From IMG/VR virus record IMGVR_UViG_3300028384_000043, positions 1-61,031 of that record: 61,031 nucleotides of DNA, one strand, 5' to 3'. The stretch is from a virus. A program made the translations under genes and the position numbers. This document shows, piece by piece, positions 38,904 through 47,679 of this stretch (the stretch's first letter is position 1; each line of letters begins with the position of its first letter). The notes below the pieces were generated by a model, which was given only the letters and a program-made list of their open reading frames with translations, made no database searches and had not been told where the DNA came from.

Positions 38904-41900
38904 TGGCTAAAACAAAATTACCTGCTCTTAAGAATATACCACCTAAAACCGATAGAGAGCTAAAAATTGCTCTCGACTCAATCAAAGAAGCATTAGAAGT
39001 AAGACTAGGCCAACGTGGTGACCCGCTAGATAGAGCTGTTACTCTCAGAGAGTTAGAAGACTCTGGTATTGTAAAAGTAAAAAATAAAAAGTTAGGTGTA
39101 TCTGGTGGTATAACTACACCTCCTGGTGGTGGCGGTATAACCACACCCCCACCTGCACCCTCTCTTTTAGAAGCGTCAGCTGCGTTTACTACTATAACTT
39201 TATCCTGGACAAAAGCTAGTTACGGCAACCATGCTTACTCAGAAATATGGAGATCACAAGCTAATGATCTTGGTGGCGCCGTAAGGGTTGCAACTACTAA
39301 TGCCTTCGTATACACAGATGAAGTTGGGTATAACACAGAACAATATTATTGGGTTAGATACGTAAGCGCTACGGATGTGGTCGGCCCCTGGAATGATGTA
39401 GAAGGTACGTCAGCTACTACAGCAGCTGATGTAGGCGCAGTCATGCAACAGCTTACTGAAGAACTAGCTAACCTACCTGGCTTTACTAATCTACAAAATG
39501 ACATGCAAGTAGTAGTAGATGGTAATACTTCTAGTCTTGCTAGTGCATTAGGTACCTTAGATACAGCGGTAGACACCGCACAAACAGCAGCTAACTCTGC
39601 TGCATCAGATGCAGCTACAGCACAGACAGCAGCTAATAACGCACAGACAACAGCCAACAGCGCATCTACTGCTGCGGCTGCAGCTCAGTCAACTGCTAAT
39701 TCTGCTGCTAGTGCTGCTAGCACGGCCGCTACTGCTTCTACTAGAGTTATAAAATCTACCTCTGCTCCTACGCAAAGAGATGACGGCTCTGCTATACAAG
39801 CTCATGACATATGGGTAGATACAGATGACAACAACCAGGTGTATGCACGTAACTCATCTAACAATGACTGGGAGAAATCAAGAGATGCTACTCTCGTGTC
39901 AACTGTAGGATCTACTAGTTTTTCAGGTACGACACTTACAGGTGCTATGGCAAGTGCCCAGAGTTCTATAATAACTATTAACAGTACTAATACCAGCCAA
40001 GGTACTGCAATTACAAATCTAGAAAGCACTGTAAACGATAGCTCTACCGGTGTAGCTGCTACAGCATCAGCCTTGTCTACTCTAACTACTAGAGTAACCA
40101 ACACAGAAAATGCTACAACCACAAACACAAGTGACATAACAGCATTAGAAACTACAGTAAATGATAGCTCGACTGGTGTGTCGGCTCTTAACTCCGCCTT
40201 AAGCTCTTTGTCATCTACAGTTACAACACAAGGTAACAGTATTACTACAAATGCTAGTGACATAACAGCTTTAGAAAATACAGTAAACGATAGCTCTACA
40301 GGTGTAGCTGCTAATTCAAGTGCAATTAGTACATTAAATTCTACAGTTACAACTCAAGGTAACAGTATTACTACAAATGCTAGTGACATAACAGCTTTAG
40401 AAAATACAGTAAACGATAGCTCTACTGGTGTAGCCGCTACATCTTCTGCTCTTAACAGTTTGACTTCTACTGTTACACAGCAGGGTAGTGATATTTCTAC
40501 AAACGCTAGCGATATCGTCGCTCTAGAAACTACAGTGAATGATAGCTCGACTGGCGTGTCGGCTCTTAACTCAGCCTTAAGCTCTTTATCCTCTACTGTT
40601 ACAACTCAAGGTAACAGTATTACTACAAATGCTAGTGACATAACAGCTTTAGAGTCTACAGTAAACGATAGCTCGACTGGTGTGTCGGCTCTTAACTCAG
40701 CCTTGAGCTCTTTATCCTCTACTGTTACAACTCAAGGCAACAGTATTACTACAAACGCTAGTGATATAACTGCTTTAGAGAATACAGTAAATGACAGCTC
40801 GACTGGTGTAGCTGCTAATTCAAGTGCAATTAGTACATTAAATTCTACAGTTACAACTCAAGGCAATAGCATTAGTACTAACTCTAGTGATATAACTGCT
40901 TTAGAGAATACAGTTAATGATTCTAGTACGGGTGTATCTGCTCTTAACTCTGCTCTTAGTTCTCTGTCTTCTACTGTAACAACACAAGGTAACAGTATTA
41001 CTACAAACGCTAGTGATATAACAGCCTTAGAGTCTACAGTAAATGACAGCTCGACTGGTGTATCTGCTCTTAACTCTGCTCTTAGTTCTCTGTCTTCTAC
41101 TGTTACAACTCAAGGCAATAACATCACTACAAATGCTAGTGATATAACAGCGCTAGAGAATACAGTAAACGACAGTTCGACTGGTGTAGCGGCAACCTCT
41201 ACTGCTTTATCTAATTTAACAAGTACAGTTACTACTCAAGGTAACAGTATTAGTACTAACTCTAGCGACATAACTGCTTTAGAGAATACAGTAAATGATA
41301 GCTCGACTGGTGTTGCAGCTACTTCTACTGCTTTGTCAAACTTATCAAGCACAGTTACGCAGCAGGGTAGTGATATTTCTACAAACGCTAGTGACATAAG
41401 CGCTCTAGAAACTACAGTAAACGACAGTACGACTGGTGTTGCAGCTACTGCTAGTGCTTTATCTAGCTTAACAACTACAGTCAATAACAACAGTGGTACT
41501 TTATCATCACAAGCTACTTCTATATCTAACTTAACTACTAGCGTAGGAGATAACTCCTCTAGCGTTACATCTCTACAGCAAGCAATAGCAAATGGTACGT
41601 CTGCCCAGGCTGCCTATGGTGTAGCAGTTAATGCTAACGGTGCTGTTGCTGGTATGTACTTGATGGTAGATAGCTCTGGTAATGAACAGAACAATACTTC
41701 TACATCTAACATAATATTTGAAGCAAACCAGGTAACTATACGTAACCCACACGGTAGTAACGTTACACCTTTTACTGTTCTTACCAGTACAGATAGTAAC
41801 GGCAACCCAGCTGGTGTATATATAGATACTGCTTTTATTAAAGACGCCGCAATCTCTGCTGCACAAATTGGTACTGTCAGTGCGGACACAATTACCACAG

Positions 41901-43000
41901 GATCTATGAGTGCTGCACGTATAACATCGGGCACTATGGATGCTGCACGTATATCTGGTGGTGTTATACAGTCTACTGATTTATCTACTAGCGGTTCTAC
42001 AACCATCAACGGTGACAATATAACTACAGGCACAGTCGATGCTCAGTTTTTAGATGCAGACCTTATAGTGTCCTCGGACCTTGGTTCAAGTGGGTCAACC
42101 GTGATCGACGGTTCACGTATCACGACTGGTCAGATAGATGCTGACCGTATTAATGTTACTGATTTATCTTTACCAACTGTAAACAAAAAAGTAACAGGTA
42201 CTACGATAGGTGGTTTCCAAAACAACACTATGAGGCTAGCCCAAGTAGGAGAGATAGGAACAGAGCCTGGTGTATACATAGGCTATGTAAGGGTGTTTGG
42301 TGGCAACGGTCAAGTTAAAACATTAAGTATTGCAGCTGGAGATGGCACTTACGGTTCTTCTGGTACACAGTTACTAAGTACAGGTAATGCTTACGACAAT
42401 GGGCCTAACTCTAGTACTTTGCCGATGGCCGATACTGGTGGTTTGCAATACCATTCTAATAGAGCTGAGTACTGGTCTGGTATAGCTAGATTCCAAACTA
42501 CTAATGCTATAGCTCAGCTATCTGTTACTTTTATTAAAAGAAGTGCGAACACAGTCCCTACTAATTTATATGTACATGCCCAAGGTGATGGCGGAACTAG
42601 ATATTTAACTAGTGTTGAGTACGCTTTCCAGAGACTTACACTTAATGAGCCTAATCAATTTACATTTACAGATTTAACTAACCAAGCTACTTCTACAACC
42701 TTTACATCAAACACTATTACTTTAACTGGTTCTGGATTCTCTGGTGGTACTGCTACAGTATCTGGTGGTACTGGTGCTCAGTACAAACTTAATAGTGGTA
42801 GTTATCAAAGCCCAGGTTCATTTACTGTGACAAATGGTGATACTATAACCTTGAAGAATCAAAGTAGTTCTAGTGGAGGAGTTACTACACACGTTACATT
42901 AACAGTAAATGGAATAACTGATCAGTACTCAGTAACAACTACAGGTGGTGGTTCACCACCACCATTTAGTCCACCACCAGGAGGCCCACTAGAACCATAA
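38903..43000 (+). CDS. Tail tip/J-like fibre protein with 42-residue repeats
   Basis: 1365 residues. An FN3-like domain (LLEASAAFTTITLSWTKASY) is followed by an Ala/Ser coiled region, twelve tandem 42-residue repeats, then a DUF1983-like domain typical of J-type tip proteins (MYLMVDSSGNEQNNTSTS, VYIDTAFIKDAAISAAQIG). A beta-rich C-terminal region ends in a Pro/Gly tail (GGSPPPFSPPPGGPLEP). J-like proteins bind host receptors. The stalk carries the tip away from the particle. Confidence 0.75.
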   Translation: MAKTKLPALKNIPPKTDRELKIALDSIKEALEVRLGQRGDPLDRAVTLRELEDSGIVKVKNKKLGVSGGITTPPGGGGITTPPPAPSLLEASAAFTTITLSWTKASYGNHAYSEIWRSQANDLGGAVRVATTNAFVYTDEVGYNTEQYYWVRYVSATDVVGPWNDVEGTSATTAADVGAVMQQLTEELANLPGFTNLQNDMQVVVDGNTSSLASALGTLDTAVDTAQTAANSAASDAATAQTAANNAQTTANSASTAAAAAQSTANSAASAASTAATASTRVIKSTSAPTQRDDGSAIQAHDIWVDTDDNNQVYARNSSNNDWEKSRDATLVSTVGSTSFSGTTLTGAMASAQSSIITINSTNTSQGTAITNLESTVNDSSTGVAATASALSTLTTRVTNTENATTTNTSDITALETTVNDSSTGVSALNSALSSLSSTVTTQGNSITTNASDITALENTVNDSSTGVAANSSAISTLNSTVTTQGNSITTNASDITALENTVNDSSTGVAATSSALNSLTSTVTQQGSDISTNASDIVALETTVNDSSTGVSALNSALSSLSSTVTTQGNSITTNASDITALESTVNDSSTGVSALNSALSSLSSTVTTQGNSITTNASDITALENTVNDSSTGVAANSSAISTLNSTVTTQGNSISTNSSDITALENTVNDSSTGVSALNSALSSLSSTVTTQGNSITTNASDITALESTVNDSSTGVSALNSALSSLSSTVTTQGNNITTNASDITALENTVNDSSTGVAATSTALSNLTSTVTTQGNSISTNSSDITALENTVNDSSTGVAATSTALSNLSSTVTQQGSDISTNASDISALETTVNDSTTGVAATASALSSLTTTVNNNSGTLSSQATSISNLTTSVGDNSSSVTSLQQAIANGTSAQAAYGVAVNANGAVAGMYLMVDSSGNEQNNTSTSNIIFEANQVTIRNPHGSNVTPFTVLTSTDSNGNPAGVYIDTAFIKDAAISAAQIGTVSADTITTGSMSAARITSGTMDAARISGGVIQSTDLSTSGSTTINGDNITTGTVDAQFLDADLIVSSDLGSSGSTVIDGSRITTGQIDADRINVTDLSLPTVNKKVTGTTIGGFQNNTMRLAQVGEIGTEPGVYIGYVRVFGGNGQVKTLSIAAGDGTYGSSGTQLLSTGNAYDNGPNSSTLPMADTGGLQYHSNRAEYWSGIARFQTTNAIAQLSVTFIKRSANTVPTNLYVHAQGDGGTRYLTSVEYAFQRLTLNEPNQFTFTDLTNQATSTTFTSNTITLTGSGFSGGTATVSGGTGAQYKLNSGSYQSPGSFTVTNGDTITLKNQSSSSGGVTTHVTLTVNGITDQYSVTTTGGGSPPPFSPPPGGPLEP
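40021..41480 (+). repeat. Twelve tandem 126-bp units
   Basis: Each unit encodes about 42 residues containing TVNDSSTGV, an SALNSALSSL-like helix and GNSITTNASDIT. Units differ mainly by interchanged blocks (SALNSALSS or AANSSAIST or AATSTALSN), so the array looks shuffled by recombination. The sequence favours trimeric coiled coil. Copy number may vary and short-read assembly could misjudge it. Confidence 0.85.
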
Positions 43001-43338
43001 TGGCTATACATAATTTTAACTACACCTACGAATTTGTAAGTTGTGAAACTACATTTAAAAGTGGTACTGATAGAACACCTATAGTGGCGCAAGTTGTTGT
43101 AGATGTTACCGCGGTAGATCAAGCAGACGATACTAAGACTATAACTATTAGAGAAACTAGAGCTTTAAATTATGGTTATTTACAAAGTGCAAAAACTTTA
43201 CCTGAAAGTTTTATACAAATAGGTAGTGTAACTACTGACCAAATGATTGAGTGGTTCAAAGCTGGCGTATCTGATACAGATAGAGATGGCTACTATACTT
43301 GGCAACTCTATGGCTATGCAGAAATGGATGGAACGTGA
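43000..43338 (+). CDS. Hypothetical tail-associated protein
   Basis: 112 residues directly after the tip protein. TYEFVSCETTFKSGTDRTPI, then an Asp/Thr-rich strand pattern and MIEWFKAGVSDTDRDGYYTW. Small proteins of this pattern commonly follow tail tip genes. Assembly chaperone or cap are both possible. Confidence 0.55.
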   Translation: MAIHNFNYTYEFVSCETTFKSGTDRTPIVAQVVVDVTAVDQADDTKTITIRETRALNYGYLQSAKTLPESFIQIGSVTTDQMIEWFKAGVSDTDRDGYYTWQLYGYAEMDGT

Positions 43339-43349
43339 TAATATAAGCT

Positions 43350-43544
43350 ATGGCGTACAAAAGAAAAACAACTAGAAGAAAGCCAACACGTAAAAAGTCT
43401 CTTACCAAAAGACAAGAGGCAAGTATGAAAAGGCATTCTAAACACCATACTGCAAAGCACATGAGGTACATGAAGAATCTTATGATGAAGGGTAGTACTT
43501 TTACTGCTGCACATAAGAAAGCACAAAAAACTGTAGGAAAATAA
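43350..43544 (+). CDS. Very basic miniprotein, 64 residues
   Basis: MAYKRKTTRRKPTRKKSLTK followed by a His/Lys-rich helix (SMKRHSKHHTAKHMRYMKNL). Like the miniproteins before TerL it is almost entirely cationic, and may bind nucleic acid. Its stop overlaps the next ATG (TAATG). Confidence 0.5.
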   Translation: MAYKRKTTRRKPTRKKSLTKRQEASMKRHSKHHTAKHMRYMKNLMMKGSTFTAAHKKAQKTVGK

Positions 43545-43966
43545 TGTACGAGTATAAGTGTGGTGTAACTAGAATCGTTGATGGTGATACGGTTGATTGT
43601 GAAATAGACCTAGGCTTCGATATTATATATAAGTCTCGTGTCAGACTATACGGAATAGACACGCCAGAATCACGAACAAGAGATTTAGATGAAAAAGCTA
43701 GAGGTAAACTAGCTTCTAAGTTTTTAGCAGATCATATACTACATGCTGATAAGTTAGTAATACAAACAAAACTAGACAAGAAAGGGAAGTTCGGTAGAGT
43801 TCTAGGCGTCATCGTTGCAGATGGCGTGGATCTAAACCAAGCGCTTATAGATAATTATCTAGCTGTTGCTTACACAGGGCAAAGCAAAGATGACATAGAA
43901 GCACAACATTTAGCAAACAAGGAGGAGCTGTTAAAGCTTGGAAAATATGAAGAAGTTATTAACTAA
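43544..43966 (+). CDS. Thermonuclease-like (SNase) nuclease
   Basis: 140 residues of staphylococcal-nuclease fold: TRIVDGDTVDCEIDLGF, RVRLYGIDTPESR (the Arg and Glu of the active site) and KFGRVLGVIV with the second Arg. SNase-like proteins cleave nucleic acids with Ca2+. No signal peptide, so it acts inside the cell or within the virion. Lies before the holin; host DNA/RNA degradation late in infection is plausible. Confidence 0.8.
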   Translation: MYEYKCGVTRIVDGDTVDCEIDLGFDIIYKSRVRLYGIDTPESRTRDLDEKARGKLASKFLADHILHADKLVIQTKLDKKGKFGRVLGVIVADGVDLNQALIDNYLAVAYTGQSKDDIEAQHLANKEELLKLGKYEEVIN

Positions 43967-44417
43967 CATCGTAGGGAGCGTAGCTCCAACATTAGGTGCA
44001 GCACTAGGTGGCCCATTAGGTGGCATGGCTGGTGATGTTATATCAAAAGTTTTAGGTGTAGAAAACAATCCAGCATCGTTGGAAAAAGCAATTGCATCTG
44101 CTTCTCCAGAACAACTCATGGAGATAAAGAAAGCAGAGATAGCTTTTGAAAAACAAATGAAAGAGCTTGACGTAGATTTGTACAAGCTAGAAACACAAGA
44201 GAAACAAGATGCACGAAAGACTTTTAGCAAAGACTGGACTGCAAGAATTATAGGTATAGCCATGGTCGGTGGTTTTCTTGGTTATATCTTCCTCGTAACG
44301 CTACAGCCACCGGAGCAAAACAGTGAGGCCCTGATTAATCTCGTGCTAGGCTACTTAGGCGGCTTAGCGTCTGCGGTCATATCCTTTTATTTCGGGGCCT
44401 CCAATAAACAAGACTGA
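43947..44417 (+). CDS. Holin (three-helix family)
   Basis: About 156 residues from the ATG at 43947. SVAPTLGAALGGPLGGMAGD is followed by a charged helical middle, then two transmembrane helices (IIGIAMVGGFLGYIFLV and LVLGYLGGLASAVISFYFGA). The order matches the Holin_3TMs-type phage proteins that form the inner-membrane lesion. The next gene is a second membrane protein and the two overlap at their ends. Confidence 0.75.
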   Translation: MKKLLTNIVGSVAPTLGAALGGPLGGMAGDVISKVLGVENNPASLEKAIASASPEQLMEIKKAEIAFEKQMKELDVDLYKLETQEKQDARKTFSKDWTARIIGIAMVGGFLGYIFLVTLQPPEQNSEALINLVLGYLGGLASAVISFYFGASNKQD

Positions 44418-44767
44418 TGGATTCAGCAGTAACCCTTATACAAGAAGTTGGGTTCCCTATAGCAGCAGCTTTAGGTTTAGGGTGGTTCATCTACAAGTTA
44501 ATCATGCGTATCGTAGACGGCATGGAAACTAAACTAGACGTAGTAGATGAGAAAGTAGCAGAGCAGATTGCAGCCATAGAAGAACGCCTGGGGGGTAAAC
44601 TTGATTCCCAGCATGGTATTCTGGTAGCATTAATAGATAGAATACGTAGCCTAGACAACGAAATCATTAGGCAGGACACGTTAATTAAAACTATTTTAGG
44701 AGTGCCGCAGCTAATTGATAGCAACAAGATAGCTAAGGCAGACAGAGATGACCAAAGGAAAGATTAG
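44417..44767 (+). CDS. Membrane-anchored coiled-coil lysis accessory protein
   Basis: 116 residues: an N-terminal transmembrane helix (VGFPIAAALGLGWFIYKLIM) followed by a long helix (ETKLDVVDEKVAEQIAAIEE), recalling BhlA/UviB-type holin-like or Rz-like proteins. It could be a holin partner or an inner-membrane spanin; no outer-membrane partner gene was recognised. Overlaps the CsgF gene by 20 bases. Confidence 0.55.
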   Translation: MDSAVTLIQEVGFPIAAALGLGWFIYKLIMRIVDGMETKLDVVDEKVAEQIAAIEERLGGKLDSQHGILVALIDRIRSLDNEIIRQDTLIKTILGVPQLIDSNKIAKADRDDQRKD

Positions 44768-45194
44768 TTTAGTACTACTTTTTGCAGTTAGCGTCAGCGC
44801 TGATGAAATGGTGCACAAATTCAAGAACCCTTCCTTTAGTGGAGTAGGTACATCTTCGCATTATCTAACTATTGAGAACCAAGAATATAATAGGAAAGAA
44901 GCAAACAAGGCTGAACTGAAAGCCTATAAAGAACAGTTAAAAAGGGACGCCGAAAACACTACACTTGCCAGGTTTATACGTAACCTAGAGAGTAGAATTT
45001 ATGCACAGCTATCTAGACAGTTAGTAGACGCATTGTTTGGAGAGACACCGAGTACATCGGGTGTCTTGGAACTGATGGGTAATACTATTGAGTATTCTGT
45101 AAGTGAAGACGGCACTATGATAACGTTGAAGATTACAGACCCAGATGGAAATACTACAGAAATTACCGTACCTATTGGTTCCTTTACTTTCTAG
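44748..45194 (+). CDS. csgF: Phage CsgF homologue
   Basis: 148 residues: a signal peptide (ISLVLLFAVSVSA), then EMVHKFKNPSFSG at about 20-32, which aligns with the N-terminal FxNPxFxG region of E. coli CsgF that plugs the CsgG channel. The middle helix RFIRNLESRIYAQLSRQLV and the last strands YSVSEDGTMITLKITDPDGN also fit. CsgF caps the CsgG pore and nucleates curli fibres at the cell surface. Followed by CsgG with a 50-base overlap and preceded by holins. Confidence 0.9.
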   Translation: MTKGKISLVLLFAVSVSADEMVHKFKNPSFSGVGTSSHYLTIENQEYNRKEANKAELKAYKEQLKRDAENTTLARFIRNLESRIYAQLSRQLVDALFGETPSTSGVLELMGNTIEYSVSEDGTMITLKITDPDGNTTEITVPIGSFTF

Positions 45195-45957
45195 TTGCGC
45201 GTCATTACTGTTTGACCCGATAGAAAATAATATAAACCCTGTACGACATATAGAAGAAGCTACTATAGATGAGCTAGTTATTACTGAGCTTGCTGATGTT
45301 CGTACACCTACCAGAAAACCTACTGTTGCAGTGTACGCAAGTGCATTTACAGACCAAACAGGCCAGAGACTTAGCAACTCTATGTATGCAAGTTTCTCTA
45401 CAGCTGTTACTCAACAGCCGAGTGCATACTTAATCAAAGCGTTGAAAGATGCAGGTAGTAATAATGATGGTTTCTTTACCGTGGTCGAACGTATAGGTAT
45501 AGATAATCTGACTAAAGAAAGACAAATCATAAGAAGTGGCAGAGAGCAAAATAATGACATAAATAAACTAGGCACGCTTTTGTTTGCTGGTTTGTTATTA
45601 GAAGGTTCTGTTGTTGCTTATGAAGCAAACGAGACTAGTGGTGGTGCTGGGGCTCGTTATTTAGGTGTTGGTATATCTAAGGCCTACAGAACTGATACGT
45701 TGACGATCCAGCTTCGTCTTATATCAGTTAGTAGCGGTCAAGTACTGATTGAGAAATTAGTAACTAAGACCATTCTTAGTGTATCATTAACAGACGACGT
45801 GTTTCGCTTTATCGAGGATGGCACTGAGCTAGTCGAGATAGAAAGTGGTGTAGTTAGGAATGAGTCAGGAAGTCTTGCTCTGCGCTCTGCTATAGAAACC
45901 GCCGTGTTAGGAATTATCACGGAGGGTGAACAAGCTGGATATTGGAGCTACAAATGA
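45145..45957 (+). CDS. csgG: Phage CsgG homologue (outer-membrane secretion pore)
   Basis: 270 residues. A lipoprotein signal lies at the N-terminus (LLSSC, Cys18). The body matches CsgG: FSTAVTQQPSAYLIKALKD, VERIGIDNLTKERQIIR, EGSVVAYEANETSGGAGARY, TLTIQLRLISVSSGQVLIEK and VFRFIEDGTELVE. The family forms a nonameric outer-membrane channel. In the constriction loop the Phe of the E. coli ASNF is kept while Asn is Ser. Its signal sequence overprints the last 50 bases of csgF. The curlin-like gene begins at its stop (ATGA). Confidence 0.92.
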   Translation: MEILQKLPYLLVPLLSSCASLLFDPIENNINPVRHIEEATIDELVITELADVRTPTRKPTVAVYASAFTDQTGQRLSNSMYASFSTAVTQQPSAYLIKALKDAGSNNDGFFTVVERIGIDNLTKERQIIRSGREQNNDINKLGTLLFAGLLLEGSVVAYEANETSGGAGARYLGVGISKAYRTDTLTIQLRLISVSSGQVLIEKLVTKTILSVSLTDDVFRFIEDGTELVEIESGVVRNESGSLALRSAIETAVLGIITEGEQAGYWSYK

Positions 45958-46652
45958 AAAAACTCTTACCCTTACTGTTGGTTGGTTTTTTGTATGCAGA
46001 TAACGAAGTATACATAGATCAGTCTGGTAACAACGCCAACATAGACGTTGAACAACTAGGCTCGTCTAATATTATCGGTGGCCTAAACGCTGCTACTGGT
46101 AACATGACTCCTCTTGACCTTGACGGTTTAAATCTAACTTTAGATATAAACCAAATAGGTAGTTCAAATAAATTTCTTGGTGACATCTTAGCTGATGGCA
46201 TTACAGGTTTCTTTGAGTTTGACGGAGACAGTAACGACTTCACGATACAAGTAGACCCGACTGACACTTATGGTGCAGACGACGGTGACTTCAATGTAGA
46301 TGTAACAGGTTCAAGTAATGACTTTACTCTGGACATAGGTACAACTGCTCTTGCTTCTACACTTGACCTAGACTGGGTTATACAAGGCGACTCTAACACA
46401 CTCGACTTTGATATAAACTATGACTTAGGTACATCATATGTAGATATAGATGGTGACTCTAACACTGTGAACTTTAGTGGTAGTGGTAAACAAGGTGGAT
46501 ACTTCTACCTAGATCAGACAGGCAATGGCAGAACTTACAACATTACACAATCATCTACGTTGGCAGCCGATTGGCTTAAGATTATTTCTACTGGTGGTAG
46601 TGGTACTATGTGCGTCATTCAGAATGACGGCGGCACAAGCACCAGCTGCTAG
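45954..46652 (+). CDS. Curlin-like secreted repeat protein
   Basis: About 232 residues: signal MKKLLPLLLVGFLYA, then repeated strands with Gly-Ser/Asp-Ser-Asn turns (DQSGNNANIDVEQLGSSN, LDINQIGSSNKF, GDSNDFTIQV, GSSNDFTLDI, GDSNTLDFDI, GDSNTVNFSG) and ending LDQTGNGRTYNITQ. The Q-x-G-x-x-N-type spacing resembles CsgA/CsgB curlin repeats, but with more Asp and Gly and fewer Gln. Two Cys lie at the end (MCVIQNDGG...C). The likely cargo of the CsgG/CsgF pore. No CsgE or CsgC was found. Confidence 0.8.
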   Translation: MKKLLPLLLVGFLYADNEVYIDQSGNNANIDVEQLGSSNIIGGLNAATGNMTPLDLDGLNLTLDINQIGSSNKFLGDILADGITGFFEFDGDSNDFTIQVDPTDTYGADDGDFNVDVTGSSNDFTLDIGTTALASTLDLDWVIQGDSNTLDFDINYDLGTSYVDIDGDSNTVNFSGSGKQGGYFYLDQTGNGRTYNITQSSTLAADWLKIISTGGSGTMCVIQNDGGTSTSC

Positions 46653-47679
46653 TATTGGAGATATATCAGAGCTTACAGGCACTGCTGAAGTTATAAGGGA
46701 TCAGCCTTATGGGGCTGAGCTCGACTTTCCTATCCAACAGATGGACGATGTACGGACCACTGTTGGTAGGATAGCTATTACCTTTTTAGATGATTCCATT
46801 GTTAAATTAACCGAGCACTCGAAGCTCGTCATTACTGAATATATCTACGACCCAGACCCATCTAAAGGTAAGATGGCAATGAAGTTTGCCAATGGTACTG
46901 CTAGATTTATCAGTAGCAAACTAGGCAAAATTGATAAAAAGAATATTAGACTATCTACACCTACGGCTGACATTGCTATTCGTGGAACCGACTTTACGTG
47001 TACTGTGGATGAACTTGGACGTTCGCTTATTATTCTATTACCTGATGCTAATGGTTTATCTAGTGGTGAGATACTTGTCACAACTGCAGCTGGTACTGTT
47101 ACGCTCAACAAACCATACGAAGCAACAACTGTAGATGTGTGGGAGAACTCTCCTAGCAGTCCTGTTATATTAGATCTAACACTAGACATCATAGACAACA
47201 TGTTAATTGTCGCTCCTCCGGATGAAGAAAACTTATCCACAGAACAATCCACAGCGTCCGTAGCAGATAGTGGTGCCATATTAGATATAGATTATCTAGA
47301 GTTTAACGAACTAGAACAAGACTACCTAGCTGAAGACGCCTTAGAGTTCACAGAATTAGATATAAATTTTTTAGATGTAAATTTCTTTGAAGACCTATTA
47401 GCAATCATAGAAGAAGTAGATCAGTTAAGTGCAGACAACTTATCCACAGGCACACTTGTACAAGGTACGGCTATAGGACAAGACTTAGAGACACAAATAA
47501 TTACATTGCTCCAGGGCGAAGAGATTGCTTTCCAAAGAAAGGTTACGCAGAACGCTCAGTTGACCGTAGATGCTTCGCAGGGGTACACTATTATATTAAT
47601 ACAGGACGGTAAGTACCAACAAATTGTAGTGAACGGTGGAGGCAACTCTACTATAACAATTACACAGGGGTCAGGATGA
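46525..47679 (+). CDS. Secreted FecR-domain protein
   Basis: 384 residues. From the ATG at 46525 it gains a good signal peptide (LRLFLLVVVVLCASFRMTAAQA) read entirely in another frame inside the curlin gene. A FecR-type domain follows: IGDISELTGTAEVIRD, MDDVRTTVGRIAITFLDDS, LVITEYIYDPDPSKGKMAM, STPTADIAIRGTDF. The rest is acidic and low-complexity. Similar FecR proteins occur beside CHASE2 cyclase genes in bacteria. The next genes are a cytidylyltransferase-like enzyme and that cyclase. It may be a periplasmic ligand-sensing partner. Confidence 0.75.
   Translation: MAELTTLHNHLRWQPIGLRLFLLVVVVLCASFRMTAAQAPAASIGDISELTGTAEVIRDQPYGAELDFPIQQMDDVRTTVGRIAITFLDDSIVKLTEHSKLVITEYIYDPDPSKGKMAMKFANGTARFISSKLGKIDKKNIRLSTPTADIAIRGTDFTCTVDELGRSLIILLPDANGLSSGEILVTTAAGTVTLNKPYEATTVDVWENSPSSPVILDLTLDIIDNMLIVAPPDEENLSTEQSTASVADSGAILDIDYLEFNELEQDYLAEDALEFTELDINFLDVNFFEDLLAIIEEVDQLSADNLSTGTLVQGTAIGQDLETQIITLLQGEEIAFQRKVTQNAQLTVDASQGYTIILIQDGKYQQIVVNGGGNSTITITQGSG

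Noticed and set aside
47233-47448. Two TTATCCACA DnaA boxes in the FecR gene as a possible origin
   Set aside because: Both encode the same Asn-Leu-Ser-Thr peptide in an acidic repeat-like region and there is no AT-rich stretch beside them.
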